Shown one piece after another: positions 28,639 through 41,055 of a DNA stretch of 64,000 nt. The position numbers and the translations under genes were made by a program. Location: NCBI GenBank assembly GCA_903772945.1, contig CAICTM010000080.1, positions 62,001 to 126,000 on the forward strand. The letters are read 5' to 3'. Numbering within the stretch: the stretch's first letter is position 1; every line of letters begins with the position of its first letter. The notes below the pieces were generated by a model. It searched no databases, had not been told where the DNA came from, and worked only from the letters and a program-made list of their open reading frames with translations. Source of the DNA: Seminavis robusta (taxonomy: Eukaryota > Bacillariophyta > Bacillariophyceae > Naviculales > Naviculaceae).

Positions 28639-31600
28639 TTGGCTCTTGTTATCGACAGTCGATCCCATGAACCAATGGCTATGCCAATTGATGGAGTTTA
28701 CCTCATTATTCGGCTTCCAGAAAACAGAAAAGGTAAGCCGAAGCTATGCTGTTTTCTCCATTCGCTCTGTTGTCTTCTTCTTGATCTAACTTGTTGTCCC
28801 CTTTTGTTGCATCCAAGATGATGAGTGCTTGCAGTTCGGTAGCAGCGGCAGTGACCGGTCGTTGCGATCAAGGAAAGACTGACTCACACGATGACCACTC
28901 CACTTGGAAGAGCCTTCGAAACATCAAGTACTGTATTGACTTCCCTTTGCCCATTCAGCATACCTGTTCTGGTTGCAGCAACTACCTCGCAAGTTCAAGC
29001 GGCCTTACCGATCCGGCTGGTCTCGAACGTCATCTGTCCCATACCAGCAAGCAATACCAGTGCAAGCAACTGTGGCTGTCCTCTTCTGAAACGTCCGACC
29101 ACTACCATGCATCCGCTTCCACGGTGGTCCAAGATTATGTTCGAAACAACTTCCTTGTTGGATTGGATCGATACTTAGTAGATGCCACCCCCACTACCCA
29201 TTCTTCTACCAAGCGGGCACTGGACACTGACGACAATGTCACACCTACGGACAGTACTGGCGAAGTGTGTACGGAAGACGTTCCTTCATCCAAGAAAGCC
29301 AAGTCGGATATCGCCCAACACCGGTACACTTTCTCAGTCAAGGACAAGAGTTTACTGTCCGCATTCCCCTTTCCCATGAGATCGTGCACAAGAACCAAAT
29401 CTCACAATGGAAGAACTCGGAAGATAAGATCAAGGAAATGCAACGTGGCTTCAACAAAACCCGCTTTGACACCACCGCCGGATCGCATAAGATGAAAAGC
29501 ATTTTGTCCATTGCACTGGCTAGCAACCCGTCCCTTCCACTGTCCCAAGCGGCCATCATGATGCTTGCTTTGTTGGTGCCTTCCTTGATGAATTCGGCGT
29601 CCTGGACAACGTTGATGTCACTCGATTCTCTAAGTCCTTCCCTTCAGAGTCCACGCTCGAGATCTTCAATTCGGATTGTCCGTGGAGAATACCATTCCCT
29701 TGGCGAGCGCATCAAGAACAAGACTGTCTATTTGTCATGCGACAAGGGAAACAAGAAGGGTGTCAGTCACTTCGTGAAGATGTTGTCTTGGTTCGAAGAT
29801 GGTGGTGTGGTCGTTCAATGTCTTGACATTGATGCAAGCGACGGACTGTCAGAGGATCATGCATTAGCACTGGTAGCATCATTCAAGAAAGTTGCTCTCA
29901 AGAGAGTACATGGATGCACTACTGACAGTGGAGGTGGTGGTACCACTGATGACTTGTACAAGAAGATGAAAGCGAAAGACTTGTGTTCCCCCATGAACTA
30001 CCTTGTCTCTTCATGCGCTATTCACAATCTTCAGTTGTCCCTCTCTGTTCCGGTCAAGGAGCTCATTGGGGAAGGTGGTTTGGACAAGAAGAACGCGATG
30101 CAGATGTTGCATTCCGTGTATGACTTGCAAGACAGTATGGATGCCGCGATGTGGAAGATGCATGTGGCTGAGGCTACTGTTTTTGTCCAAACCTACACGG
30201 ACACCCCTTACATTGGTACTACAGTGGCGGACATACAGTTCCAGGAGAAGTGGGAAAAGGTGTTGCTGTTCTGTGACTTCGCTCTCCCTCAGAGAAGATG
30301 GCGAAGAAGTTCATCTTGATGATACCCAAACCAGTCATGACGCGATGGTGGACTGTTGGCGAAACTTCCCGTGTCACAATGGAGAACTATCTTGTTCTCT
30401 TCCGCATCAGTCAGCAGGCCATTAACTGTTCCTCTACCAGCGATGACAAGTCCAACAAGATTGCGTCCGGTCTACAGGCGCTCATGTGTGAGCAGGAGGT
30501 ATTCTCGGACATGACACTCATTGTTGACTTCCACGGCTCTTACTTGTGCCCTAACTTCAAGTGGTTACAGGTGTCCAAAGACTTGAGCGGCGTTGAAGGC
30601 TTCCAGACACACAGATGTTGGTCCGCTACTACATCATTAGGAGGACTTGCTGCAACTGAAGAAGACATTGGAAGGCCCCTTACCAACGATGGATTTGCCT
30701 TGTTCCACCATGGCCTACAGAAGTGTCCAGCCCACCTTCGCCAGTACCAGAGCACCAAGCACAACGTTTCGTTGACTTGGCATAAGGTCTGTGCACAAAC
30801 ACTTTGTCCGATGGTCCAACACATCTCTTCTTCCAGCCGGACTACTTGCAGAGCGGCCATTGGCAGAGGTTGTGGCAACTGTCATGTTGAAGAAGGAGGA
30901 ATTCACTGTGTCGGGATGTCATGGATGTACTCAGAAGTACATGAGCGGCACATCAAGCTATCACAGTTCTATGACTTTGTGAAAAGAGTGGTTGGAAACC
31001 AAGATGGGATTACTTATGCGCCTATGTCTACCTACATCGCGGAGATGATGATGTCCCCTGACCATGACATTGACTTGCGCGATGACCAAGAGCCCGACGC
31101 CTATTGTCTCTTCATGAAGAACACCTATCTACCGCTTGCATGCCATACACAGTTTGTTGAAGTTGGAGTCAAGGAGGCAAAGAATGTCTCCACTACTGAC
31201 CGGTCGGAACAGTTGAGAAGCACCTATGCCATCAACAGAGCAGCCAACTACCTTCCCATCGGCAACTTGAAGACGATGGAGCCACCAAGAAAACAGAAGA
31301 ACTTCTTCGTGCTGCCAAGAAACATTCTGAGAGTGTTACGGAATTGCAGAAAAACCTGGGCCATGATGTCTACACGGCCCGTCAAACTGAACTCTCCTCT
31401 GTCATGCGCAACAAGCACTTCAAGCATGAGCGCATGAAGGTCCTGCAAGAACAAGCCATGGCAAGATCAACAAGAACAAGAAGAAAACAAGAAGCAAAAG
31501 GATGTGGTGTGGTGCGAACTGCAAACTGATGGATCTTACTTTATATTCCTCTATGAGGAAGGACAAGCACATGATCCCTCTCAAGGAGGAGCTCTTGTTC

Positions 31601-31885
31601 CGCGGCTTCAAGGAAGAGGACATTGATTGGTGGAAGGTCAGGGAGCGCACCAAGAAGGTCAAAGAGCATGAATTGGAGAGAGTGGAAGAACTCAAGGCAA
31701 CATGTCTGCTGCTCAAACTGGCTTCAAGATCCTTTCTGGTGCCATTTTCGACAATGTCTAAGCAGGATCCCCTTTGCATATGGGTAAGTGAAGGCATCCT
31801 TGTCGCAACAGCAACAAACGCATCACCAACACTCACGAAACTTGTTTTTGCTCATGGTCGGCACAAACTGTGTCAATATTTCTGA
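28639..31885 (+). pseudogene. Frameshifted transposase with N-terminal zinc finger
   Basis: A probable short first exon (28639-28731) may splice to ATG-containing sequence near 28819. A C2H2-like finger (Cys-Ser-Gly-Cys ... His-Leu-Ser-His) is at about 28975-29035, resembling BED-type fingers of transposases. Further on are Leu-Ser-Cys-Asp-Lys-Gly-Asn (Asp at 29741), Thr-Thr-Asp-Ser-Gly-Gly-Gly-Gly (Asp at 29924), a Cys-Ala-Ile-His-Asn-Leu-Gln-Leu motif near 30016-30039, and a C-terminal Val-Glu-Val-Gly-Val-Lys-Glu block near 31157 that could supply the catalytic Glu. The coherent protein changes frame several times (around 29380, 29575, 29700, 30290, 31290 and 31480), so this copy cannot make a full transposase. 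The Asp-Asp-Glu and Cys-His pattern fits an RNase H-like hAT-type enzyme; the family assignment is tentative. Confidence 0.7.
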
Positions 31886-32352
31886 TTTTCAAACTGGCTG
31901 CCATGTCCTCTCTGTTGCCATTTACCTCAATGTCTCACCAGGGTCACTCCGGCATACACTTTGTGGTCCTCTTTTGGCTTGGTTCTCTATGGCGAGGAGG
32001 CTTCCAATGTGTCCCAACAGGCAAAAGTCCGCTTTTGGGTGACACATGTGCTGCGCCACAACAGGCCAAAAATGGATTTTCACTTCTTCCTATTGCATAT
32101 TCACTAAAACAAACCAGGTGCGCATGACCGCGACCATGGTGCGGAGTTACAAAATACATGGTGGTCCTTATCAGTTTTAACACTCTACATAGCCAACTTC
32201 GCCATATTCTGTTGCTTTGTCATGGTCGGTCTTTTTTTGTTGTCGGAATGGCGGCAGCCGTTGTTTTTCTGACATCCAGAAGTTTGTACCAGGCCTACGC
32301 GCGACGCGCCTAGAACGATCGTCACCCAGTGAAAATTGATGCAATCACGGGA

Positions 32353-32367
32353 CTGTGGGGGTCCTAG
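32353..32367 (-). repeat. Right terminal inverted repeat of the DNA transposon
   Basis: CTGTGGGGGTCCTAG, an exact inverted match to the left end. Confidence 0.85.
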
Positions 32368-33610
32368 CTAGAATCGCTCGTGGTGAGTACTGTACCCGAC
32401 ACGCAGAGGCCAGCTCCACCCCACAACCTTCCGTAACTGAGCAATCTGGCTAACGTAGCTTGAGCCTTTCTTGGTTGTATTGACAGAAAGGGCAAACTCC
32501 GCATGGAAAGATCGGGATAAACCAAAACCAACTTACTTGGCCTGCCTGCAGGGGGAAAGCTACAAGTCTCAGATCGTCAGCTTCCTGCAATCAATGCCAC
32601 GTCGATGTGGGTCTAGCTCGCTCGGATCAAGTCGTTGTCAAAGCCAGTTTATGATAGCACAGATCTGGTGATCCACGCACGTTGCGAGCTAAAACTTTCG
32701 TGAATGCTTGTTGCCAGAAAAACTAACTGACTACATGCATGCTACCTTGCATGCTTGGCGGCACGAGAAGAACGAACCAAGAACCCAACAGAGGAACCAC
32801 CGCGATAATGACGAAACCGTATAAGCGCAAGGGCATGCACTGGAAGAGAAGGACAACGGGAACAACGGCAATCCCCAAACAGGCAGGAAGAAAAAGGACT
32901 GCGACCATGCAGAAACGAAGACAAACCATGCGTGTCTTCGAAAGGAATCCTTGCTAGAAGCAAAAGCAAACGATGGAAGAATATGACTCGATTTGACCAC
33001 AAACGACCAACATGGCAAGACGAGAAACAGAGAAAGAAGGAAAGCTATCATCGTCATGTGCCCACCCCACCCCAACCCAACTGGTAGCTGGAACCACCAC
33101 AAGATAACTTGGACCCGCTACGACTTGTCAACGGGGAGCTTGTACCATCATTGCCATCGTCATGCGCCCACCCCACAAAGGAACCACCGCAGACATAAGC
33201 TCCTAGTAGATAGCTTGTACGGTGCAAATCTAACGAGTAATTTAAACCCTACTAGCTTGTACGGTGGTACCGGTACCTACTCTAAGCCCCCTCAGAGCGT
33301 TATCGTTAACCTTATATTTACTCCATCCACCCATTGTAATTGATGAAGAATTGCGCGAAAGCCGTACCGCCGGCTTAATTTGAACACGTCATAGTTCAAC
33401 TCATGAGGCCACGTCACCCCAAAATGAGTGCGCTCATCATCCAAGTTGAAGGAACACATTGCCTTGACAGAATCCCATCACAAAAACATAAAACTCAGTG
33501 AGGCTATAGGTCAGGCATCCATACTCGTAGGTCACAAGAAGAGGTCGCCATCTCTCCAATATTGGACCACACCGAAAGAAGACTACAAAAACCTAATCTG
33601 AAGATCGACC
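32368..33610. other. Spacer between the transposon and the plastid-protein gene
   Basis: No gene is supported. A GTCTTCGAAAGGAAT-containing segment (about 32934-32975) resembles one near 26933. A CATCGTCATG(T/C)GCCCACCCCAC word is repeated at about 33051 and 33158, suggesting a 107-bp local duplication. The last 200 bases should contain the promoter of the plastid-protein gene. Confidence 0.5.
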
Positions 33611-35251
33611 ATGTTCGTGATCAGGCAGCGCCGTTGCGGGCTCTTCTTGGTGGGAGCTACCTGTTTCCTATTCGGCGGTACCGGTAATACCAATGCATTT
33701 TCCGTCGTATCCACCACTACCGGTACAGTCCGCCCCAGCAGCACTTGTGTATTGCACGAGACTCCAAAGAATAATCCATTTCAAAATGGAGGCTACGATC
33801 CTTCCGATGCCAGTGCGGCGCAATGGAGTCCCTTGGAAGCGGCAGAATTTGTCATTTTCCACGACAGTGATCCCGCAACGGTAGGACGACAATTGACGCA
33901 TTTGGTAGCGCACTGGAGTGGTCGTCAAGTGGGAGAGTTTGTATCGCGCTTGTACGTGGGAGCGATTTTGGACGACAATGCGGGCAAAGTGCAATTTGAA
34001 TCCAAACATGTGCGTTGTCCGCAATGGCAGTACGGAGGATTGGACTCACCGGTAGGACGTCACGCGTTGAAAGAGTTGCTGGGAGCAGCCGTGCCCGATG
34101 CCGTACTAGAAGATCCCAAGGAACTCCTTCAACTGGCACAATCGTTTTTGTGGAAACAATTCACGTGGCCGGCCAAAACCACCAACACGTATGCCACTAC
34201 TCCTACTACTGCTACCAGTAATAAGACTACACAGAACAAGAAGAAGAACAAGCAGAAATTGGAGGCCATTACCAAACCAATCTTGGAATCGGATAGCTTT
34301 GCCAATCAAGGTTACACTTGGGCTATCATACAGATCTGGAAGGAACTCGGTCAGGAACGATCTTTCGACATTTCGTTGGAAGAGTACTTTACGGCAGAAA
34401 ACGTGCTCGACGTGGCCGTCGACTTGCAACAACAGAACAATCACAAGGATGCCACCGTCTTATTATTGGATTCCAAGCAGTTGGCGGATGTACAAGAATT
34501 CTTTGATTTGCTGCAGGTACAAGTCACACCTGCTGAGAAGATCAATATTGTACAGGGATTGGCCAAGGCCAGTTGGCATCCCACTACCATTGCCAAGTTT
34601 GTTTCCATTCTGTCGCCAACACCAGTAGCACACGAGAGGACAAAAGTGGAAAAGAAGGAGCATATGTTGCCACCACCACCACAACAGCAACCACAGACAA
34701 CAACAACAACAAAAAGTCTCCACGAGACCCGCACCGCCCACTCGGATACCACGACAACCCACGACCGCATTCGCCAGAGCATCCAAACAGCCGATACGGT
34801 ACGCAAAAGCAGCACTGTCACTCCTGCGACGCCAACATCACAAAAACAGCAGCTTCAGCGAGAATCAGAACCACAAAAGCAACCACGTGAAACCAATGTG
34901 AGAAAAAGCAAGAAACCGAGCAACAACAGCGCTATCGATGAGGCAACCAGCAAAATTCAGCAGAGGATCCAACAGGCAGATGCCGCACGCAAGAAACTCG
35001 AACAACAACTAGCATCGTCATCATCATCGTCGTCATTGCCATTGTTTCCTTGGTCCACCGTGCCACCCAAACGGGACGCCGCTGTTCTCCTCCATGCTAG
35101 TACTACTACTGGTAATAATAATAGTACCATGGATGGGCTCCCGTTCTTTGGAGTGTCAAGTGATTACTTTGGGGAAACGACGACGACGACGACGACGACA
35201 AGTACCCCGACGTCGACCGTGGAAGAACGTCCTAAGAAACCATGGCAGTAA
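33611..35251 (+). CDS. Plastid-targeted protein of unknown function
   Basis: A 546-residue single-exon protein. Residues 5-26 are a hydrophobic signal peptide. Asn-Ala-Phe at 28-30 followed by a Ser/Thr/Val-rich stretch matches the bipartite targeting signal of diatom plastid proteins, where Phe at the cleavage point is needed for entry. Residues 70-185 look folded: Trp-Ser-Pro-Leu-Glu-Ala-Ala-Glu-Phe, Trp-Ser-Gly-Arg-Gln-Val-Gly-Glu-Phe, and a Gln-Phe-Thr-Trp-Pro block. A helical region covers 220-340. The last 190 residues are low complexity: Pro and Gln runs, Thr-rich segments encoded by ACA/ACG repeats, and a Lys/Gln-rich coiled-coil stretch near 440-465. No enzyme motif was recognised. 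Location in the plastid is a good inference; function is unknown. Confidence 0.85.
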   Translation: MFVIRQRRCGLFLVGATCFLFGGTGNTNAFSVVSTTTGTVRPSSTCVLHETPKNNPFQNGGYDPSDASAAQWSPLEAAEFVIFHDSDPATVGRQLTHLVAHWSGRQVGEFVSRLYVGAILDDNAGKVQFESKHVRCPQWQYGGLDSPVGRHALKELLGAAVPDAVLEDPKELLQLAQSFLWKQFTWPAKTTNTYATTPTTATSNKTTQNKKKNKQKLEAITKPILESDSFANQGYTWAIIQIWKELGQERSFDISLEEYFTAENVLDVAVDLQQQNNHKDATVLLLDSKQLADVQEFFDLLQVQVTPAEKINIVQGLAKASWHPTTIAKFVSILSPTPVAHERTKVEKKEHMLPPPPQQQPQTTTTTKSLHETRTAHSDTTTTHDRIRQSIQTADTVRKSSTVTPATPTSQKQQLQRESEPQKQPRETNVRKSKKPSNNSAIDEATSKIQQRIQQADAARKKLEQQLASSSSSSSLPLFPWSTVPPKRDAAVLLHASTTTGNNNSTMDGLPFFGVSSDYFGETTTTTTTTSTPTSTVEERPKKPWQ

Positions 35252-36746
35252 ATAAAAAAAATCCTACCAACCAACACAAGAGGGTCACTCAATGGAATCG
35301 GGACTGCATGCATGCATTGCATGTCGGCGGAACCAAGTGAAGAATCGTGCACCAAAAGACTGCGCAAATCGGTGAGGATTGCTTTTTCCGCCCTCGGGCA
35401 TGGACTGGATCCTTTGGTGGTGGTACAAAATAACGAGGCAAAAGGCATGCACGAAAGCCAGATACTATGACGCGTCTCGAATTAAATTGTAGTGGTTCAC
35501 CAGAAGGGAACCTGTATTGTTTAAAAATGAAAATGCATCAAATACGTAACGACTGCGTCTTTTTGAACCACGAACACATACATGTAAGCAGCCTAGCCAC
35601 AGACCACGCTCCCACGAGAACGAGCTTCGAAAGGTTGCAACTCCTACCGAGCACCTTTTGTCGACGTACTAGTACATGAACAGTAGCATGGCGAATGACC
35701 AAGGAAGGCTTCACAGTTCGTGGATGTATGAGTTCCTTCGGCAGTTGATGTTGTAGCTCAACCAACTATCGTCGATTCTCAGCTCCATCCGCTGAAACTG
35801 CTGGTTTACTGCATGGCCAGCCACAGTGTGTGCGTACCTCTCCGAGTCTGACTCGACTCATGAGCTCCATCGCAAGCACCCGTCATTTCTTCCTTTTTAT
35901 TCCCTCCTTCTGTGCATAAACGAACCGACGTCCTTCCGAAGGGTCGTAATGGGTCCGGTTTGGTCCAAGCCACACCTTTCCACACCACGCTTGCTCAATT
36001 TCCACGCTACGGGTTGGCAGCTTGGTGGCTTCGTGGATCTGGCAAATTTGCCAAGATACTTTGCGAACAATTTGTTGTGGACTGGATCCGATCATCTTCT
36101 ATGCTTTCAGTAGTTTGGTTGCTCACATCTTCGGCACTCTCCGCATGCTACTCGTAGCTTCGGTTTTCACCTCCATGGTACTGTACCTGTTGTCGCTTGA
36201 GACCTCAATGCATGGTGTGGTTGCAATTGATCGCCCTTTCGTGCTTTGAATTGACAGCGCTGCCGGCTTTTTGCGTCGTTCATTTCTCGGAAGTAGACCA
36301 TGGTCGAGATGTCGGGATGCATGCCGACCTTAATTATTGTAATCGTTATCGTCAATGATGGTCTTTGGGGTATTGACTCGATCGATTGCTGAATACTATA
36401 ATCACCATTGTCAAAACAACTCTAAAGAACAGAGTGGGAGAAGAACGCTCCCTTCAAGTAGTGGTAGAGGGCAACAAGCACGCACTCTTGAATCGAATCG
36501 GCAACGCAGCACCAGCATTATTTTCGCCGCTGGCATACGGTTCAACACGGTCATCACCAGGCCACCACCTGAATCCTTGAACGCATGTATACTCGTGATT
36601 GTGGGAAATAATACCTCGAGATCTCTGGGCGTCGCGTTCTGGGTTGTCCTCAAGCACTTCGCCTCTCGTCTGAACCGGTTCATATATACATACCTACCTT
36701 CAACTCTTTTTTCATCCCGGTAGCTGCCGTGTGATTGTCATCAAGA
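35252..36746. other. Gene-free spacer upstream of the EGF/LNR membrane protein gene
   Basis: Many short overlapping open frames on both strands, none with a domain signal. The last few hundred bases should contain the promoter of the downstream gene. Nothing else was recognised. Confidence 0.55.
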
Positions 36747-39700
36747 ATGACTCGGTCCAGAAACAACAATGACGATGCCGGCTTTGGGCGCGTGAAAGAG
36801 GAAGTCGATGTTGACTCTTTATTATCAAACGTCGAGCTTGCTAGCAATCTTCAGACGAAGAATTCAGCCAAGACCAACACTGCTGCACACAGTGGAGCAC
36901 CCTCCCTACTGGATTCTCTGTCTCCCGCCGACATTCAAACGTTGGCGCTCCTACTAAAGCCAGCCCTTATTGATCATGACAATCCAAACGAAAATAGAGT
37001 GACAACAGACTCACCGCCTGAAAAATCTGAAACATCAACCAGAGATGATTCGTCTGAAGCAGCAATTACAAAAGAGAAGGATGACACAGAATGGTACGCC
37101 CCCTTTGGGGAGAGCACATACTCTCTCTTCTGTGTATGTAGTATCAATAGCCTGGCCTTTTGGTATGCGGCATTTGTCTATGTCCTCCAGGTAAGGAATT
37201 ATCCACTCAATTCCTTTTGGTTCATCTCATTTTCTTGAGCTCCTAATTTCCTTCCTTCTCCACAAAAGATCACAACCATTGTGCTGACAATGATCGATGT
37301 CATTGATTGGAATGGCGATGTCAATGAACTGTGGATGAGCATGCCCCCCATGGTTGATTCAACTGTTACTATTGCTCAAGGGGTTACCCTCTTTCAGGCC
37401 ATAGCCTTCCAGTCTGACCTGATTGAAGCAATCCTGAAGTAAGTGTAAATTTCTATGCTGATGAAATTCCACTGCTCAGCTTAAGAAACTCAGTGTTGAC
37501 TATTTCTTCAGACTACATGGTGGTTTCCACGCAGAGGTCTTGGAAAAACACCCAGGAGCTACTTACCCAACCTGGCTTGTATGCTGTTTTGCACAGCTCT
37601 TTGCTGGCCTCCTACTGCTTGTGACAATCTTTGTCTTGATTATGCAAGTTGATACAGTCTTGGATATTATGCTCAACTTTGCTGCACTTGAATTCATGGC
37701 CAACATTGACGATGTGGCATTTTCCCTAGCAAAGGCTGGTTTCATTGGTAGGCATATCCAAACAGCCACAATCGAAGTCGTTGACCTGAAAATTCCCAGA
37801 CGAGCAGCATCAAGCAAAGGATTTCTGGAACGGTATTGGAAAATAGGAGTATTCCTTCTGTTGCTTGGTACTTTACTTGCAGGGTGGGCTACCATTGTAG
37901 CATTTCGAACTACAGGAAAGTTCATGTGCAAGACAACTATAGTGAATATGGGAGATGACTTTGTTGCAGCCCTTGGAGCATTCAACGGGATGTACGATTT
38001 GGATTTGTCTGGAAACGTTCAAATCAGTGGACGAGGTCAGTATGTGGAGAGGCGTTCTGTGGAGATCGATACTCCTGGTAGAGGTATCTTTGGATATTGT
38101 TCTGAAATCAGTGCTTGGACATTCCGGGTGGAATCATACAGCAGCAATGAGAATGAAGGCCCCTGCGACTGGGTTGCCAGATCATCTCAAACAGATACTT
38201 ACGACATCACAGAGGCGGTGGGGAGTCCTTGGTTTGTCCGGGACGACTCATTGCATGAAGTGGTGTTGGAACCATTCAGCCTCTTTTGCTTTGACTGCAC
38301 TCGGAAGGGCATGGATGGAAGTGATGAATGTGGTGGGAAAGGAACCTGCAGTAATGCGGTCTGTGATTGTGAAGATGGCTGGTATGGGCTCAGATGCGAG
38401 TTTGTCAGCCCTTGTCCTTGGATTACCATTGATGCTCGAACAGAGAAGTTTGCCAGTACCAGGGATTGGGCAAGTGACTACCAATCCATTGAATTGACCG
38501 GTGGTGCATATGTCGAAGCCTACCATCGACCAATCTACATTCACGAATATGAGAGTGGTGACTATGATGTGGTCATGTTCACTGGGGGCCGTTGGGTTCT
38601 ATCATCATCAAAATTCTTGCCAAATGGTGGAAGAATCCAAGCCAGTGATCTGTTGGAGGGTCAAATTGATGTTGGTTCTGACATTGGAAACTTCTTCCAA
38701 CATAGCTACCATGCCTACAAGGGCTTCTCAGGCAACTTGTCCGTTGCTTTTCTGAGTGGCTTCATGAAGCTTGGGACAGAAGGAGACTTGAGCTCGCCCG
38801 TTGGCTTCCATTGGTATCACGCTGAAGAAGCTACAGCTGACTACAAGAACCAGGGCACTGGCAAGTTGGTTGATACAGAATTTCTGTGCCATACTTGTGA
38901 TGATGATTCAAACCCCTGCCTTTATAATGGTATATGCATCGAAGGTAGATGCCAGTGCTCCTATGACTCCTTTGGAAGTCTTTGTGAAATTCCACCAGGT
39001 ATGCTGTCTCATTGACGAGATGTGATCACTTCATGCTCTTACAATCTAATGTCATCATCATTCTCCTGCTATACACACACAGTTGGCAATGGTCACTGCG
39101 ATCCATTTTTCAACGTACCTGAATTCCAGATGGATGGTGGTGATTGCTGTGATTTCACGTGTAAAAGTACCTCAGAGTATGTTTGTGGGACAGATGATCA
39201 TGGGTATGTCAGCATGGGATACTTCTATTGCGATCTACCTGATGATGAATGGCAAAGTTATTACGTGAACGGCGACCCTGGCTCATTCTCTGGTTATGAC
39301 ATTGATCTTGTTGGCACATCGGTGGCCATTGCGGAACCTGCACAGGGCCGTGTTCGTGTCTATGACAAGTTCGGATCCTCTTCAATCTTAAGAGACACAA
39401 TCTTTGGGCTTGGAGTAAGAGTGAAAATCTCCTCAGGGCCCTTCAATGTTGTCAGCAACCCAAGTTTCAAGGCTCCCATTGAGATTGCCATTCAATTGTT
39501 TGAACCTTACCATACGCTTCAAATCTTCAAGTGCCTCTCAAATGGCTGTACTCAGACACAGGAACTCCCTAATGTGTTTGATTTTGATTTATCCAAGGAT
39601 GGTACAGTCCTTGCAGTATCAGTTAGCAAGACGGACGACCTGCCTACTCATTTGCAAGTCTATGAATCAATAGAAGGGATTTTTCAGTTCAGAGCAAACA

Positions 39701-41055
39701 TCACGATTGCAAGAGACAACATCAATGCTTCCCTCTTATCAATATCTTTGGACCATGATGGTAGCCGGCTGGCTGTGCAATCTCAGCTAAGTCAACCTGG
39801 AACACAAAATGCCCTCACAGCAACCAAAGGATATGTGGATGTCATGGTCTGGAATGGAGTGTCAAGAGTCTATGAAATTGAGGCTGAGTTTCCATTTGCA
39901 TCCCGTCTTTCTGCCATGGAATACCAGCTTTCATTGAGACTGAGCGAAGATGGAAGCGTCCTTGCCTTTGGCATTCCTGAGTGCCTAGAACCCCAGCTTC
40001 AGGTGCGCGTACGCAAAGAAGAGGAAAATTGGGTGGCTCGATCGTCCCCAGCAATAGACTCCACTGGCTGTGTTGATAGTGCAAACTTCAACAGCAACAA
40101 TGCATTGGCACTCTCCAGCAATGGATCCAGGGTAGCTTTCAGGGTTGGAACCAACGTTAGTGTTTTTGACTGGGACTCTGAAACAGAAGTGTGGGCTGAT
40201 GATGTTGAAACCATCTCTCATTTGACGGCCTATTCAGTTTCCATGTCAGCAGATGGCACTGGCTTTGCAGTAGGGGCACCTCAGGATGGCAGTGGTGGAG
40301 TTACTGAGATATTTTATTTGCCTGAAAGAAAAGAATGCCCCGGGGGCACGTCACTCTTGCGAATTTCACTAACCGTTGACAGCGTGATGCTTCTTTACAT
40401 TTCATGGAAACTGCTGAACAAAAGCACAGGTGAAGTCATGTTTGAGCAAGGGCCATACGGTGTGGAGTATCAATGGGCAACCTTTGTAGAGGAAGCATGT
40501 GTCCCCACCGATTCTTGCTACACCTTCTCCATTTACAACAAAATCGGTCAAGGGTTGGTATCCCCTGCACAATATGCACTCTTCTTGGATGGTGAAAAAG
40601 CTCTACATGGCACCTTCGATGGACTTTTTGAAAGAAAAGAACTTGGACGTTGCGACTCTTGCCCTCCTGGCACTGAGCGTTTTCGTGTCATGATGCTGTC
40701 ATGTGCGCCGGTGTCGTGGAAGCTACGTGGCACAACCAACCAAGTTGCCACCAATGGAACGTATTTCGACACTTTGGCACAGAGCGGTGATGGCTTTGTG
40801 GTTGATGTTTCCTGCAGCGCTGAATGGTTCAATGATACCTGTACAGATTGGTCCTACTATGAAACTTGCCTAGATCCACAGCAGTGCTATGCTTTCAAAA
40901 CAGATTCAAACCCCGAAGCTTTCCTTGAAGTCGATGCTTTCGGAGACAAACGGGTAAAGGGGGATCTCATCTGTTTTGGCGATGCCCTCATTTTTGGCAA
41001 TTTGCATGCCTGTGACGAAAGGATTTGGAAGGTTTTGCATTCTGAAAAAGCTTGA
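36747..41055 (+). CDS. Multipass membrane protein with EGF-like and LNR modules and a propeller-like ectodomain
   Basis: Four exons (36747-37190, 37269-37438, 37512-38998, 39083-41055) with introns of 78, 73 and 84 nt, all GT-AG, give 1357 residues in one frame. The ATG at 36747 is used; the frame opens at a TTG at 36735. An acidic cytosol-like head (1-120) precedes hydrophobic helices near 126-158, 225-250, 255-275 and 316-336. An ectodomain follows. An EGF-like module (about 464-501) has six Cys with Gly-Thr-Cys and Cys-Asp-Cys spacing; a second lies at about 666-699. Next comes a Notch/Lin-12 repeat with Gly-Asn-Gly-His-Cys-Asp and Asp-Gly-Gly-Asp-Cys-Cys (about 703-722). At least five blades follow, with Ser-x-Asp-Gly-(Ser/Thr)-x-Leu-Ala-Val signatures of a beta-propeller, then a Cys-rich tail. 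This suggests a cell-surface receptor or adhesion protein; the ligand is unknown. Confidence 0.88.

Larger units (their letters stand above)
28190..32367 (+). mobile_element. 4.2-kb cut-and-paste DNA transposon with 15-bp terminal inverted repeats
   Basis: The ends are CTAGGACCCCCACAG (28190-28204) and its exact reverse complement (32353-32367). If the outer CTA/TAG is counted as target, the element would be flanked by TA and begin GGACCCCCACAG; the palindromic CTAG prevents a firm choice. Inside is one plus-strand transposase gene with many frameshifts. A subterminal 24-bp hairpin lies near the left end. The perfectly matched ends argue that the insertion is not ancient, although the coding region is decayed. 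The superfamily is uncertain; the protein has an RNase H-like order of motifs similar to hAT-type transposases. Confidence 0.8.

Noticed and set aside
32723-33102. Minus-strand hydrophobic open frames
   Set aside because: Overlapping frames in all three phases with Phe/Leu/Ser bias from a purine-rich opposite strand; no start context or homology.
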